A model generated the notes under the pieces. That model saw only the letters and a program-made list of their open reading frames with translations. It had not been told where the DNA came from and did not search any database. From positions 2,170,001 to 2,234,000 of the forward strand of contig OZ251484.1 of the NCBI GenBank assembly GCA_965242665.1: DNA of 64,000 bases, read 5' to 3'. The position numbers and the translations under genes were made by a program. Positions 24,146-33,308 of the stretch are shown piece by piece. Within the stretch, counting starts at the first letter, position 1. Every line of letters begins with the position of its first letter. The stretch is from VXLM01 sp965242665. Its GTDB lineage: Bacteria > Chloroflexota > Dehalococcoidia > Lucifugimonadales > VXLM01.

Positions 24146-26577
24146 CCATCGCACAGCGGATATGGAACGTGACGAAGATCGACAGATTCGGGGGCATCGC
24201 GCGCTCGCCGCTGCTTCCCCTCGCGTTGCTGTTTCTGGCGCTGTCGACGGTGTTCGCGTTCGGAGGCGACCGGGGGCACTTCTATCGTCCCATAACCCAC
24301 AGTCATCCGTCCGCGGAACATCTGACTGTGGCCGTGAACCTCTCCCCCAGCCACAGCTTCCTCATGTTCCATCGGCAGACTTTGGATGGGGACGGCAACC
24401 GTACGTACGCGCCGTACAACAGATTTCCGATCAGCGGCTATGCGGGCATCAAGCTGGCTACTCTGCCGTTCGAAGGGAGCACGACCGCCGAGATCTACGC
24501 CGCCCGGATGCTGATGCTTCTGTTCTTCGCGGCTGCTGCGGTGATGGCGTATCTGTCGCTCTGCCGCCTAACGTCGAATCGCTGGATCGCCTTGACCGCA
24601 ACATTGTTGGCCTTTTCGTCGTACTACCTCCTGTACTACAACGACGCGATCATGACCGAAGTGCCGGTAGACTTCTTTGGAGTGATGTTGACGTTCCACG
24701 GCATGGTCGTCTTCCTGCAAGACGGCCGCTTCCGTCAGCTGCTCGTCAAGACGTGCATTGCGCTGCTGCTGGGCTGGCACGTCTACGCCATTCTGCTGCC
24801 GTTCGTCGTCTTCGGGTTGGCGGGCGAGCTGTGGCGGGCGCGTTCTAGCGCCGCCGATTCTACCCCCCCCCGTTATGTCAAGTTAAAGCGCACGGCGGCC
24901 GCGCTGCTTCGCAGCCGCTACTTGCTGCTCGGCGCAATTGCGCTAGCGCTGGGAGTGTCCATTCTGAGTTTCAATTTGGCCCACGAGTACTTCGCTTTGG
25001 AGGGCAAGACTCCGCTCACGGAGTTGCCGTCTTTCGAGTCCATTCTGAATAGAACCGGACTGAAGCCGAGGCCCGAGTGGTGGGCTGACGATCCGAACTT
25101 GGGTTGGCGGTCTTTCATGGAAAGACAGTTCTACCGTGTCGCAAGAGCATTCATTCCATACTCTTTGTCCGCCTACAGTCCCTGGCCAAGCAGTGGCCCT
25201 GAGGGGGGCCTGTGGGGCCTCGGGCCGGTCACAGGCGCGGCTCTGTCCGCCGCATGTCTGATTGGCTCGGTGTTCGTGCGACAGAGGATCTTGTTCGTTA
25301 CCTTGGCGTCGTTCGGCTTCGTCTGGGCGCTGCCAATGCGCCACAGCGCCGTCGTCCATGAACACGAGGGCATCTACTACGTTGGCCTCCCGCTTGCGTT
25401 CTTCTCGCTGATTCTGATGTACGTACACGAGCGCGGGGGTTTCAAGCGATTTCTCAAGAGCGGGCGCCATAGGGCCGCACTCGTCGTTCTGGTTCTCTCC
25501 ATCGCCGTGCTGTTGGTCTTCGCGTCCTCCAGCTTCCAGATTGCGAGAGAGCACAACCATGATCTCGAAGCGGCCAGGTTTCGCGATGCGGTGGTTCAAG
25601 ATTTCGACGTCATTCGCGGGATAGCGAAAGACAAGGTGGTTTTCGTACATCTACCGGGCAGCGCCGAGTGGGATATTACGAAAGTGCCGCGCAGTATGGA
25701 TTACTATCTTGCCGGAAGCGTCGTGTTGTACAACCATCCGTTCCAACAGAAGTACAGGCTACGGAAGTTCTCCGACTACATCCTCACCGGATACCGTGTG
25801 GACGGGGAAGCCCTGCTCACGCCGGAGAATCGAGCGGCATTCCTATACGACAGGCGCATGTACGACGCGGAGATAGGGAGGATGATTCGGGAGTCTGGCG
25901 ATCCGGTCTTCCAATCCAACTGGGACTTGCACTACGATGGGGACGTCCTGATATACGCCAAGAAGTCCTGCGAGGAGAGGGATACCGCTTCGCGGTTCCT
26001 CCTGCGTGTCTATCCGGTCGACGCTGGGGATCTTCCGAGTTACCGCAGGCAGGATGGGGCGGACAACCTCGATTTCACGTTCGCCCGCCGCGGCGGGCAG
26101 ACCGAAGACCGGTGCTTTGCGACGCGTCGGCTTCCTCCACACGATATCGCCATGATCTACACCGGACAGATCGACGCGAACGGCCCCGTGTGGGAGGGCG
26201 TGTTCGATCTGGCAGGAAGGGATATAGACAGAATGATCGAGGACTCCGGCGATCCGGTAATTCGTTCAGACTTCGACGTGTACCTGGATGGGAGCACCCT
26301 CATATACGCTAGGGAGTCCTGCGGCGAACGCGACGTCGACGCGCGGTTCTTCCTGCATGTGCATCCGGTCGATGCCGGCGACCTTCCCAGCGGCCGCAGA
26401 CAGCACGGATTCGACAACCTCGATTTCGATTTCAACCCCTACGGATGGAGGATCGGGGATAGGTGCTTTGCGGCGCGGCGGCTTCCTCTATACGATATTG
26501 TCAGAGTCTCAACGGGGCAATTCGACTCGAACGGCCGCATTTGGCAAGGCGAGTTCGACGCGGCGGGGAACCCATGA
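24142..26577 (+). CDS. GT-C-like polytopic membrane protein with two C-terminal FDVYLDG domains (cluster 2, paralog 1)
   Basis: 811 residues. About ten membrane segments in residues 17-465: LLPLALLFLALSTVFAFG, then a long loop with GGDRGHFYR, then AARMLMLLFFAAAAVMAYLSL, WIALTATLLAFSSYYLLYY and others. The large first outer loop and the paired helices after it resemble PMT/ArnT-type GT-C glycosyltransferases; this is a fold-level guess. The C-terminus carries two domain copies at about 592 and 709, 117 residues apart, each with two Cys (KKSC/RESC and DRC) and RVYPVDAGDL or HVHPVDAGDL. A run of nine C at 24863-24871 lies in the loop after segment 5. Translation is probably coupled to the leader ORF. 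Function unknown. Confidence 0.8.
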   Translation: MTIAQRIWNVTKIDRFGGIARSPLLPLALLFLALSTVFAFGGDRGHFYRPITHSHPSAEHLTVAVNLSPSHSFLMFHRQTLDGDGNRTYAPYNRFPISGYAGIKLATLPFEGSTTAEIYAARMLMLLFFAAAAVMAYLSLCRLTSNRWIALTATLLAFSSYYLLYYNDAIMTEVPVDFFGVMLTFHGMVVFLQDGRFRQLLVKTCIALLLGWHVYAILLPFVVFGLAGELWRARSSAADSTPPRYVKLKRTAAALLRSRYLLLGAIALALGVSILSFNLAHEYFALEGKTPLTELPSFESILNRTGLKPRPEWWADDPNLGWRSFMERQFYRVARAFIPYSLSAYSPWPSSGPEGGLWGLGPVTGAALSAACLIGSVFVRQRILFVTLASFGFVWALPMRHSAVVHEHEGIYYVGLPLAFFSLILMYVHERGGFKRFLKSGRHRAALVVLVLSIAVLLVFASSSFQIAREHNHDLEAARFRDAVVQDFDVIRGIAKDKVVFVHLPGSAEWDITKVPRSMDYYLAGSVVLYNHPFQQKYRLRKFSDYILTGYRVDGEALLTPENRAAFLYDRRMYDAEIGRMIRESGDPVFQSNWDLHYDGDVLIYAKKSCEERDTASRFLLRVYPVDAGDLPSYRRQDGADNLDFTFARRGGQTEDRCFATRRLPPHDIAMIYTGQIDANGPVWEGVFDLAGRDIDRMIEDSGDPVIRSDFDVYLDGSTLIYARESCGERDVDARFFLHVHPVDAGDLPSGRRQHGFDNLDFDFNPYGWRIGDRCFAARRLPLYDIVRVSTGQFDSNGRIWQGEFDAAGNP
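24863..24871. repeat. Poly-C tract, 9 C
   Basis: Encodes part of STPPRY in a cytoplasmic loop at about residue 242. The third paralog has 12 C at the same place with near-identical flanks. A one-base slip would truncate the protein after five membrane segments. Confidence 0.9.
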
Positions 26578-26636
26578 CGGGGGCGGTCTCGACGGCCTTG
26601 CGAGAAACGCACTGGCATCCCGTCATTCATTCCCTG

Positions 26637-26642
26637 TATAGT
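26637..26642 (+). promoter_or_regulatory. TATAGT -10-like element, cluster 2 spacer 1
   Basis: Part of a conserved CATTCCCTGTATAGT block found before paralogs 2 and 3 and before the M20 gene. TGGCAT lies 18 nt upstream as a possible -35. Confidence 0.4.
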
Positions 26643-26685
26643 AATCTGATGCAGCAACACCCAACAGTACCGGAGGCCGGAACGA

Positions 26686-26742
26686 ATGTCGACGGTCGCC
26701 GAACTATCCATCTGTGGGGTAGAGAGCGTCGAGCGTAGATGA
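26686..26742 (+). CDS. 18-codon leader ORF, copy 2
   Basis: Reads MSTVAELSICGVESVERR with the same SD, length and ATGA overlap as copy 1. Substitutions between copies fall in both silent and replacement positions, so selection on the peptide is not proven. Confidence 0.55.
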   Translation: MSTVAELSICGVESVERR

Positions 26743-29700
26743 CCATCGCCCAGCGGATACGGAACGTGACGAAGGTCGACGGGTTCGGGGGCATCGCGTC
26801 GCAGCTGCTTCCCTTTGCGTTGCTGCTTCTGGCGCTGTCGACGGTGTTCGTGTTCGGAGGCGATCGTGGGCACTTCTATCGTCCGGGGCACCACGATTAT
26901 ACGTCGGCGGAACATCTGGCGGTTGCGGTAAACCTTTCGCCCGAGCACAATTTCGCGAGGTTCCGTCCGTTGACGTTGGATGCGGAGGGGCAGCATGAGT
27001 ATCCTCTGTACGGCCGATATCCAATCGGCGGCTACGCAGTCATCAAGTTGGCCACCCTGCCCTTCGGCGGCAGCTTGTCCGCGCAGTTGTACGCCGCGCG
27101 AGTCCTGTTGCTGCTGTTCTTCGCGGCGGCTGCGGTCATGGCGTATCTGTCGCTCTCCCGTCTAACGTCCAGTCGCTGGGTCGCCCTGGCCGCAGTATTG
27201 TTGGGGTTCTCGTCGTTCTATTTCCTGTACTACAACGACATGATCAACGTCGAGGTGTCGATAGACTTCTTTGGAGTGATGTTGACCTTTCACGGCATGG
27301 TCGTCTTCATGCAGGACGGCCGCTTCCGTCAGCTGCTCGTCAAGGCGTGCATTGCGCTGCTGTTCGGGTGGCATGTCTACGCGCTGCTGCTTCCCTTCAT
27401 CATACTCGGCATGGGGAGCGATCTCATCAAGGCGCGTTCGTCTGCTTCCTCCCTGTCAATACGCTCTCAACTGATGCGCGCGAGTGGTTCTTTGCTTCGG
27501 AGCCGCTATTTGCTGCTTGGCGTCGTATCGCTGCTCTTCGGTCTGTGCGTACTGGGATCCATCTTCGCCAGCGAGTACTATGCGCTGGATGGCGAGAGGT
27601 CGCTCACCGAGTTGCCGATTTTCTCGGCTATCGTCAGGCGCACTGTAGGGGATGAATCCGTCACCGAGGCTTTTGCCGGCCGACTCGTCTGGAGTTCTTA
27701 CCTCGAGAGGCAGTTCCAAAACATCTTTCGCATGTCTCTTCCATACGTCTTCCTCGGCACCGGCGGATCGGAAGGGTCGGAAGGGTCGGAAGACGACAAA
27801 GGCAAGTATCCTGAGTGGACGGAGGGGCTATGGGGGACATTCTTGGGCGTCGCTGCGTATGGGGCTTGCATCGTTGGTCTTGCGTTCGCGCGCCACAAGA
27901 TATTGTTGGCAACCCTATCGTCGTTTGGCTTCTTCTGGGCGGTGCCAATGCGCCATAACGTTGCCTTCCATGACTTCGAGTCGTGGTACTATGGGGGCAT
28001 CTCGCTTGCGCTCTTCTCACTGATTCTGATGTATGTACACAAGCGCGCGGGTTTCATGCGATTTCTCATCGAATCGCCTGGCTGGCGCAAGGCTGGCCGC
28101 AGGAAGGGTGCACGCCGTAGACGATGGATTCGGAGGGAGCTTGCCATACCCGTCACGGCGGTTCTATCTATCGTCGCGGCGCTGGTCTTCGGGGCTTCCA
28201 GCTTCCAGATGGCGAAAGCCAACCATGATCTCGAAATGGTCAGGTTCCACGAAGTGGTGGTTCAAGATTTCGAGGTCATTCGCAAGATGACGAAAGACAA
28301 GGTGGTTTTCGTACACCAACGGGACAGCGCCAGTGGGGAATTTACTGGAGTGCAGCATGGAGTGGATTACTATCTCTCCGGAAGCGTCGTGCTGTACAAC
28401 CATCCGTTCCATCAGAAGTATAGGCTACGGAAGTTCTCTGACTACCTTGTCACCGGATACCGCGTGGACGGCCCCTCGCTGCTCACGCCGGATAATCGAG
28501 TGGTATTCCTCTACGACAGGCGTATCTACGATGCAGAGATAGAGAGGATGATTCGGGAGTCCGGCGATCCGGTATTCAAATCCAACTTCGACGTGCACTA
28601 CGATGGAAGCACGCTGACATACTCCAAGGGTTCCTGCGATGCCTGGGACACTGCCGCGGAGTTCTTCCTGCATGTGTATCCGGTCGACACCGGTGATCTT
28701 CCGAGTGACCGCAGACAGGAAGGACGAGACGCCTTCGCTTTCGATTTCAGCACCTACGGATGGAAGGAGGGAGACAGGTGCTTTGCGGCGCGTCAGCTTC
28801 CTTCGTACGATATCGCCAGAATCCACACCGGGCAATTCGACTCGAACGGCCGCATTTGGCAAGGCGAGTTCGATCTGGAAGGGAGGGGAAGGAGAACAAC
28901 CGGAGAGCCGGACGATCCAGTCTTCCAATCGATCTTCGATGTGTACTTCGCTGGAAGCACTCTGATATACACAAAAGAGTCCTGCGAGGAAAGGGACGCC
29001 GCCGGATGGTTCTTCTTGCATGTGTATCCGGTCGACACTGGCGATCTTCCGATCCATCTCATGCGGGAAGGGTCGGACATCCTCAATTTCACTTTCAAGG
29101 ACCGCGGCGGGCAGACCGAAGACCGGTGCTTTGCGGCGCGTCGGCTTCCTCCATACGATGTCGCCATGATCCACACCGGACAACTCGACGCGAACGGCCT
29201 CGTCTGGGAGGGCGTGTTCGACCTGGAAGGGAGGGATCTAGACAGGATGATTGCAGACTCCGGCGATCCTGCGATTCGTTCCAACTTCGATGTGTACTTG
29301 GATGGGAGCACCATCATATACACGAGGGACTCCTGCGACGAGAAGGAGGCCGCTACGCGGTTCTTCCTGCACGTATATCCGGTCGACACCGGTGATCTGC
29401 TGAGCGACCGTAGACAGGAAAGAGCGGACATCCTCGATTTCTCTTTGATTACTTACGATCGGGAGATTGAGGGCAGGTGCTTTGCGGCGCGTCGGCTTCC
29501 TCTATACGACATCGACAGAATCCACACCGGGCAGTTCGACTCGAACGGCCGCATCTGGGAGGGCCTGTTCGACGGGGAAGGGAGGGACATGGACAGAATG
29601 ATCGCAGACGCCGGCGATCCGGTAATTCAATCCAACTTCGACGTGTACTTGGATGGAAGCACCGTAATATACACTAGGGACTCCTGCGGTGAAAGCGACG

Positions 29701-30647
29701 TCGACGCGCAGTTCTTCCTGCACGTGTACCCGGCTGACACCACCGATCTTCCGGGCGACCGCAGACAGCACGGATTCAACAACCTCGATTTCAATTTCAA
29801 TACCTACGGATGGAGGATCGGGGATAGGTGCTTTGCGACGCGACAGCTTCCTCCGTACGATGTCGCCAGAATCCATACTGGGCAATTCGACGCGAACGGC
29901 CGCATATGGCAAGGCGTGTTCGACGGGGAAGGGAGGGATCTAGACAGAATGATCGAAGACTCTGGCGGTCCGGTAATCCAATCCAAATTCGACGTGTACT
30001 TGGATGGGAGCACCATCATATACACTAGGGACTCCTGCGGCGAAAGCGACGTCGACGCGCAGTTCTTCTTGCACGTGTATCCGGCTGACACTACCGATCT
30101 TCCGAGCGACCGCAGACAGCACGGATTCGACAACCTCGATTTCGACTTCAATACCTACGGATCGAGGATTGAGGATAGGTGGTGCTTTGCGACGCGACAG
30201 CTTCCTCCATACGATGTCGACAGAATCCATACTGGGCAATTCGACGCGAACGGCCGCATCTGGCAGGGCATGTTCGACGGAGAAGGGAGGGACATAGGCA
30301 GAATGATCGAGGACTCTGGCGATCCGGTAATCCAATCCAACTTCAACGTGTACTTGGATGGCCGCGCCCTCATATACGCCAGGGAGTCATGCGGCGAAGG
30401 CGACGTCGACGCGGAGTTCTTCCTGCACGTGTATCCAGCCGACATCACCGATCTTCCGAGCCACCTCAGGCAGGAAGGACGAGACATTTTCGATTTCGAC
30501 TTCAATCCCTACGGATGGAGGATTGGGGATAGGTGCTTTGCGGTGCGACAGCTTCCTTCGTACGATATCGACAGGATCCACACCGGGCAATTCGACGCGA
30601 ACGGCCGCATCTGGCAAGGCGAGTTCGATGCGGCGGGGAACCCATGA
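26739..30647 (+). CDS. GT-C-like polytopic membrane protein with six C-terminal FDVYLDG domains (cluster 2, paralog 2)
   Basis: 1302 residues. The N-terminal 490 residues follow its neighbours: MTIAQRIRNVTKVDG, first membrane segment, GGDRGHFYRPG loop, FPIGGY-VIKLATLPFGGS, then repeated helices. It lacks their poly-C loop and has instead a 9-bp microsatellite encoding GSEGSEGSE (about 27768-27794). The C-terminus holds six domain copies starting at about 615, 731, 848, 965, 1082 and 1200, five of the intervals 116-118 residues. Each has (T/S)x(D/E)SC, FFLHVYP(V/A)D, (D/N)RCFA-RQLP and HTGQFD-NGRIW. Linkers repeat the GEGRD-DRMI-DSGDPVIQS stretch. Copies 3-6 are the most alike, so the array has probably grown recently. 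It would project far from the membrane. Function unknown. Confidence 0.8.
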   Translation: MTIAQRIRNVTKVDGFGGIASQLLPFALLLLALSTVFVFGGDRGHFYRPGHHDYTSAEHLAVAVNLSPEHNFARFRPLTLDAEGQHEYPLYGRYPIGGYAVIKLATLPFGGSLSAQLYAARVLLLLFFAAAAVMAYLSLSRLTSSRWVALAAVLLGFSSFYFLYYNDMINVEVSIDFFGVMLTFHGMVVFMQDGRFRQLLVKACIALLFGWHVYALLLPFIILGMGSDLIKARSSASSLSIRSQLMRASGSLLRSRYLLLGVVSLLFGLCVLGSIFASEYYALDGERSLTELPIFSAIVRRTVGDESVTEAFAGRLVWSSYLERQFQNIFRMSLPYVFLGTGGSEGSEGSEDDKGKYPEWTEGLWGTFLGVAAYGACIVGLAFARHKILLATLSSFGFFWAVPMRHNVAFHDFESWYYGGISLALFSLILMYVHKRAGFMRFLIESPGWRKAGRRKGARRRRWIRRELAIPVTAVLSIVAALVFGASSFQMAKANHDLEMVRFHEVVVQDFEVIRKMTKDKVVFVHQRDSASGEFTGVQHGVDYYLSGSVVLYNHPFHQKYRLRKFSDYLVTGYRVDGPSLLTPDNRVVFLYDRRIYDAEIERMIRESGDPVFKSNFDVHYDGSTLTYSKGSCDAWDTAAEFFLHVYPVDTGDLPSDRRQEGRDAFAFDFSTYGWKEGDRCFAARQLPSYDIARIHTGQFDSNGRIWQGEFDLEGRGRRTTGEPDDPVFQSIFDVYFAGSTLIYTKESCEERDAAGWFFLHVYPVDTGDLPIHLMREGSDILNFTFKDRGGQTEDRCFAARRLPPYDVAMIHTGQLDANGLVWEGVFDLEGRDLDRMIADSGDPAIRSNFDVYLDGSTIIYTRDSCDEKEAATRFFLHVYPVDTGDLLSDRRQERADILDFSLITYDREIEGRCFAARRLPLYDIDRIHTGQFDSNGRIWEGLFDGEGRDMDRMIADAGDPVIQSNFDVYLDGSTVIYTRDSCGESDVDAQFFLHVYPADTTDLPGDRRQHGFNNLDFNFNTYGWRIGDRCFATRQLPPYDVARIHTGQFDANGRIWQGVFDGEGRDLDRMIEDSGGPVIQSKFDVYLDGSTIIYTRDSCGESDVDAQFFLHVYPADTTDLPSDRRQHGFDNLDFDFNTYGSRIEDRWCFATRQLPPYDVDRIHTGQFDANGRIWQGMFDGEGRDIGRMIEDSGDPVIQSNFNVYLDGRALIYARESCGEGDVDAEFFLHVYPADITDLPSHLRQEGRDIFDFDFNPYGWRIGDRCFAVRQLPSYDIDRIHTGQFDANGRIWQGEFDAAGNP
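28581..30644 (+). repeat. Six tandem 351-bp coding repeats
   Basis: Unit starts at 28581, 28929, 29280, 29631, 29982 and 30336; spacings 348, 351, 351, 351 and 354 bp. The extra codon in unit 5 is a Trp before the second Cys. Equal-length high-identity units favour recombination and copy-number change. Confidence 0.9.
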
Positions 30648-30706
30648 CGGGGGCAGTCTCAGCGGCCTTGCGAGAAACGGCTTGGCATCCTGGCCCTCAT
30701 TCCCTG

Positions 30707-30712
30707 TATAGT
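30707..30712 (+). promoter_or_regulatory. TATAGT -10-like element, cluster 2 spacer 2
   Basis: Same conserved block as at 26637, about 97 nt before the main ATG at 30809 and 44 nt before the leader ORF. Confidence 0.4.
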
Positions 30713-30755
30713 AGCCTGACATAGCAACGCCCAATAGCACTGGAGGCTGTATCGA

Positions 30756-30812
30756 ATGCGGACCGTCGACGAACCATCTATCTGTTGGGTAGAGAGCGTC
30801 GCGCGTAGATGA
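30756..30812 (+). CDS. 18-codon leader ORF, copy 3
   Basis: Reads MRTVDEPSICWVESVARR; GGAGG upstream; ATGA overlap with the main ATG at 30809. Third conserved copy. Confidence 0.55.
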   Translation: MRTVDEPSICWVESVARR

Positions 30813-33199
30813 CCATCGCCCAGCGGATACGGAACGTGACGAAGGTCGACGGATTCGGGGGCATCGCGCGCTCGCCGCTGCTTCCCCTCGCGTTGCTGCT
30901 GCTGGCGCTGTCGACGGTGTTCGCGTTCGGAGGCGACCGGGGGCACTTCTATCGAGTGGGGGATCACAATGAGCTATCCTCGCATCATCTAGCGATAGCG
31001 GTGAACCTTTCCCCCGAGCATGGTTTCCAGCGGTTCATGCGCTGGTTCGCGGACGATGACGGCGTTGTCCGCTACATCCCATACAACCGCTTTCCGATTG
31101 GCGGCTACGTGAGCATGAAGCTGGCAACCTTGCCCTTTGGCGGCAGCTTGTCCGCGCAGATCTACGCCGCGCGGGTGCTGATGCTGCTGTTCTTCGCTGC
31201 GGCTGTGGTCATGGCGTATCTGTCGCTCTGCCGCCTCACATCCAACCGCTGGATCGCGCTGACGGCTGTGCTGCTGGCATTCTCGTCGTTCTACCCGTTG
31301 TACTACAACGATGTGGCCTCGCCTGACCTCTCGGTGGATCTGTTTGGAGTGATGTTGACCTTTCACGGCATGGTCGTCTTCGTGCAGGAAGGCCGCTTCC
31401 GTCAGCTGCTCGTCAAGACGTGCATTGCGCTGTTGCTGGGCTGGCACGTCTACGCCCTTCTGCTGCCGTTCGTCGTCTTCGGGTTGGCGAGCGAGCTGTG
31501 GCGGGCGCGCTCTAGCGCCGCCGATTCTACCCCCCCCCCCCGTTATGTCAAGTTAAAGCGCACGGCGGCCGCGCTGCTTCGCAGCCGCTACTTGCTGCTC
31601 GGCGTCGTTGCGCTGGCGCTGGGAGTTTCGATCCTCATCTTCAACTTCGGCATGGAGTACGCTGCGCTGAATGGCGAGACGCCGCTGACCGAAATGCCCT
31701 CCTTCAATTCCATGCTGAGGCGCACCAGCGCTGATCGAGACCTCACTCTCGGTCTCTACTTCGGGCGTCACTTCCTCAAAAGGCAGTTTGAGACCATCCT
31801 CCGAGCGTCTCTTCCCTACTCCCTGCATGGGGTCGGGGCTCGGCTTGGGCGCCTGGATTGGCTATCGAACCGTGGAAGCGCTGTTGTCCTCGGAATCGCC
31901 TTGTCCGCCGCATGTCTAATCGGCGTGATGTTCGTCCGTCAGAGGATGTTGTTCGCTACCTTGGCGTCGTCCGGGTTCATCTGGGCGCTGCCAATGCGCG
32001 ACGTTACCGTACGCGATGATTTCGAGGCCGTATACTATATTGGCGTTCCGCTCGTCTTCTTCTCTATCGTCTTGCTCGTAGTGAGGAGGCTGACCAAGCG
32101 GGGGTTCGTCATCGCGTCCGCGTCGGTCGCTGCGCTGCTGCTCTTCGCAGTGTCCAGCTTCCAAATAAGCCGAGTCGGGTACACTGCGGAGTCAATTCAA
32201 GCGGCGAGGACGGGAGCGCAGGATCTCCTTGCCATCCGCGAGTTGACTGCGGGCGAGCCGGTCTCGGTTCTGGATTACTACAGCATTCATGTATCGCCGT
32301 ACTTCGCTTGGGCGCATTACGCGGTGAGTTACTATCTGAACTCGAGCCCCATCCGCTATACGGAAAATCCCGCTGTGCCCAGGGGGTTCATCGTCATGCC
32401 CGAGCGCCTCGACACGGACGCTCTGCGCACGCCGCAAAACCAATATCTCTTCCTCTACGATGCGGCCGGATTGACTGCATGGTACGCATCCATCTATCGA
32501 TCGCTTGCGCTTCGGGAACCTTTGGCGGGGGAGGATTTCGACGTGTACCTCGATGGGGATACCCTGTACTATGTCAAGGAGCCGTGCGACCGCGAGGACA
32601 CCCGGTCTCTCTTCTTCTTGCACGTCTATCCAATCGACATGAACGATCTTTCCAACCGCAGCAAGGCTCGTAAATTCAACAATCTCGACTTTCAGTTCAC
32701 CGACCGCGGCTTGCTATTCGACGGCAAGTGCCTATCGATCATCAGCCTCCCTCAGTACGGCATTGCCGGCATTCGCACCGGTCGACTCGACAACGATAGC
32801 GCGGTTTGGAGCGCAGCGCACGTCATCCAAGGTCCCAAGCTCGTCTCCGAGTACGATACGATCGTGTCGGGCGAGCCCGTTGCCAGCGCGGATTTCGACG
32901 TGTACCTCGATGAGGGCACGTTGTACTATGTCAAGGAGCCGTGCGGCAGGGAGGATGTGCAGGCGGGTTTCTTCTTGCATATCGTCCCGAAAGACAATGC
33001 CGATCTTCCGGACCGACGCAGGGAGTACGGATTCGACAATCTCGACTTTCCCTTCGATGTGCGCGGAGTGTTGTCCGACGGCCGGTGCGTGGCCAGCGTC
33101 GGCCTTCCGCAGTACGACATTGCGCGAATTACCACCGGGCAATTCGATGCGAACGGCCGCATCTGGGAAGGCGAGTTCAATGCAGCGGGGAACCCATGA
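30809..33199 (+). CDS. GT-C-like polytopic membrane protein with two C-terminal FDVYLDG domains (cluster 2, paralog 3)
   Basis: 796 residues with the same N-terminus and roughly ten membrane segments as its two upstream sisters. From about 31380 to 31615 the DNA is nearly identical to paralog 1, including the poly-C loop (here 12 C, 31530-31541), while the flanking parts are more divergent. This suggests gene conversion. The last membrane helices and the linker (ELTAGEPVSVLDYY, about 485-570) are quite different from the sisters. Two C-terminal domains start at about 575 and 694: DFDVYLDGDTLYYVKEPC with a divergent body (KFNNLDF, GKC), then a typical one (DFDVYLDEGTLYYVKEPC, GFDNLDF, GRC). 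Function unknown. Confidence 0.8.
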   Translation: MTIAQRIRNVTKVDGFGGIARSPLLPLALLLLALSTVFAFGGDRGHFYRVGDHNELSSHHLAIAVNLSPEHGFQRFMRWFADDDGVVRYIPYNRFPIGGYVSMKLATLPFGGSLSAQIYAARVLMLLFFAAAVVMAYLSLCRLTSNRWIALTAVLLAFSSFYPLYYNDVASPDLSVDLFGVMLTFHGMVVFVQEGRFRQLLVKTCIALLLGWHVYALLLPFVVFGLASELWRARSSAADSTPPPRYVKLKRTAAALLRSRYLLLGVVALALGVSILIFNFGMEYAALNGETPLTEMPSFNSMLRRTSADRDLTLGLYFGRHFLKRQFETILRASLPYSLHGVGARLGRLDWLSNRGSAVVLGIALSAACLIGVMFVRQRMLFATLASSGFIWALPMRDVTVRDDFEAVYYIGVPLVFFSIVLLVVRRLTKRGFVIASASVAALLLFAVSSFQISRVGYTAESIQAARTGAQDLLAIRELTAGEPVSVLDYYSIHVSPYFAWAHYAVSYYLNSSPIRYTENPAVPRGFIVMPERLDTDALRTPQNQYLFLYDAAGLTAWYASIYRSLALREPLAGEDFDVYLDGDTLYYVKEPCDREDTRSLFFLHVYPIDMNDLSNRSKARKFNNLDFQFTDRGLLFDGKCLSIISLPQYGIAGIRTGRLDNDSAVWSAAHVIQGPKLVSEYDTIVSGEPVASADFDVYLDEGTLYYVKEPCGREDVQAGFFLHIVPKDNADLPDRRREYGFDNLDFPFDVRGVLSDGRCVASVGLPQYDIARITTGQFDANGRIWEGEFNAAGNP
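31530..31541. repeat. Poly-C tract, 12 C
   Basis: Codes STPPPRY at the position where paralog 1 has 9 C; the 3-bp difference keeps both genes in frame. Confidence 0.9.
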
Positions 33200-33259
33200 C
33201 GGGGGGCGGTCTCGACGACGTTGCGAGAAACGTCTTGGCATCCCGTCCGTCATTCCCTG

Positions 33260-33265
33260 TATAGT
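33260..33265 (+). promoter_or_regulatory. TATAGT -10-like element before M20 gene
   Basis: Same block as before paralogs 2 and 3; here it precedes the M20 gene by 44 nt and is probably the ancestral copy. Confidence 0.4.
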
Positions 33266-33308
33266 AGCCTGAGATAGCAACGCCCAATAGCATAGGAGGC
33301 CGTATCGA

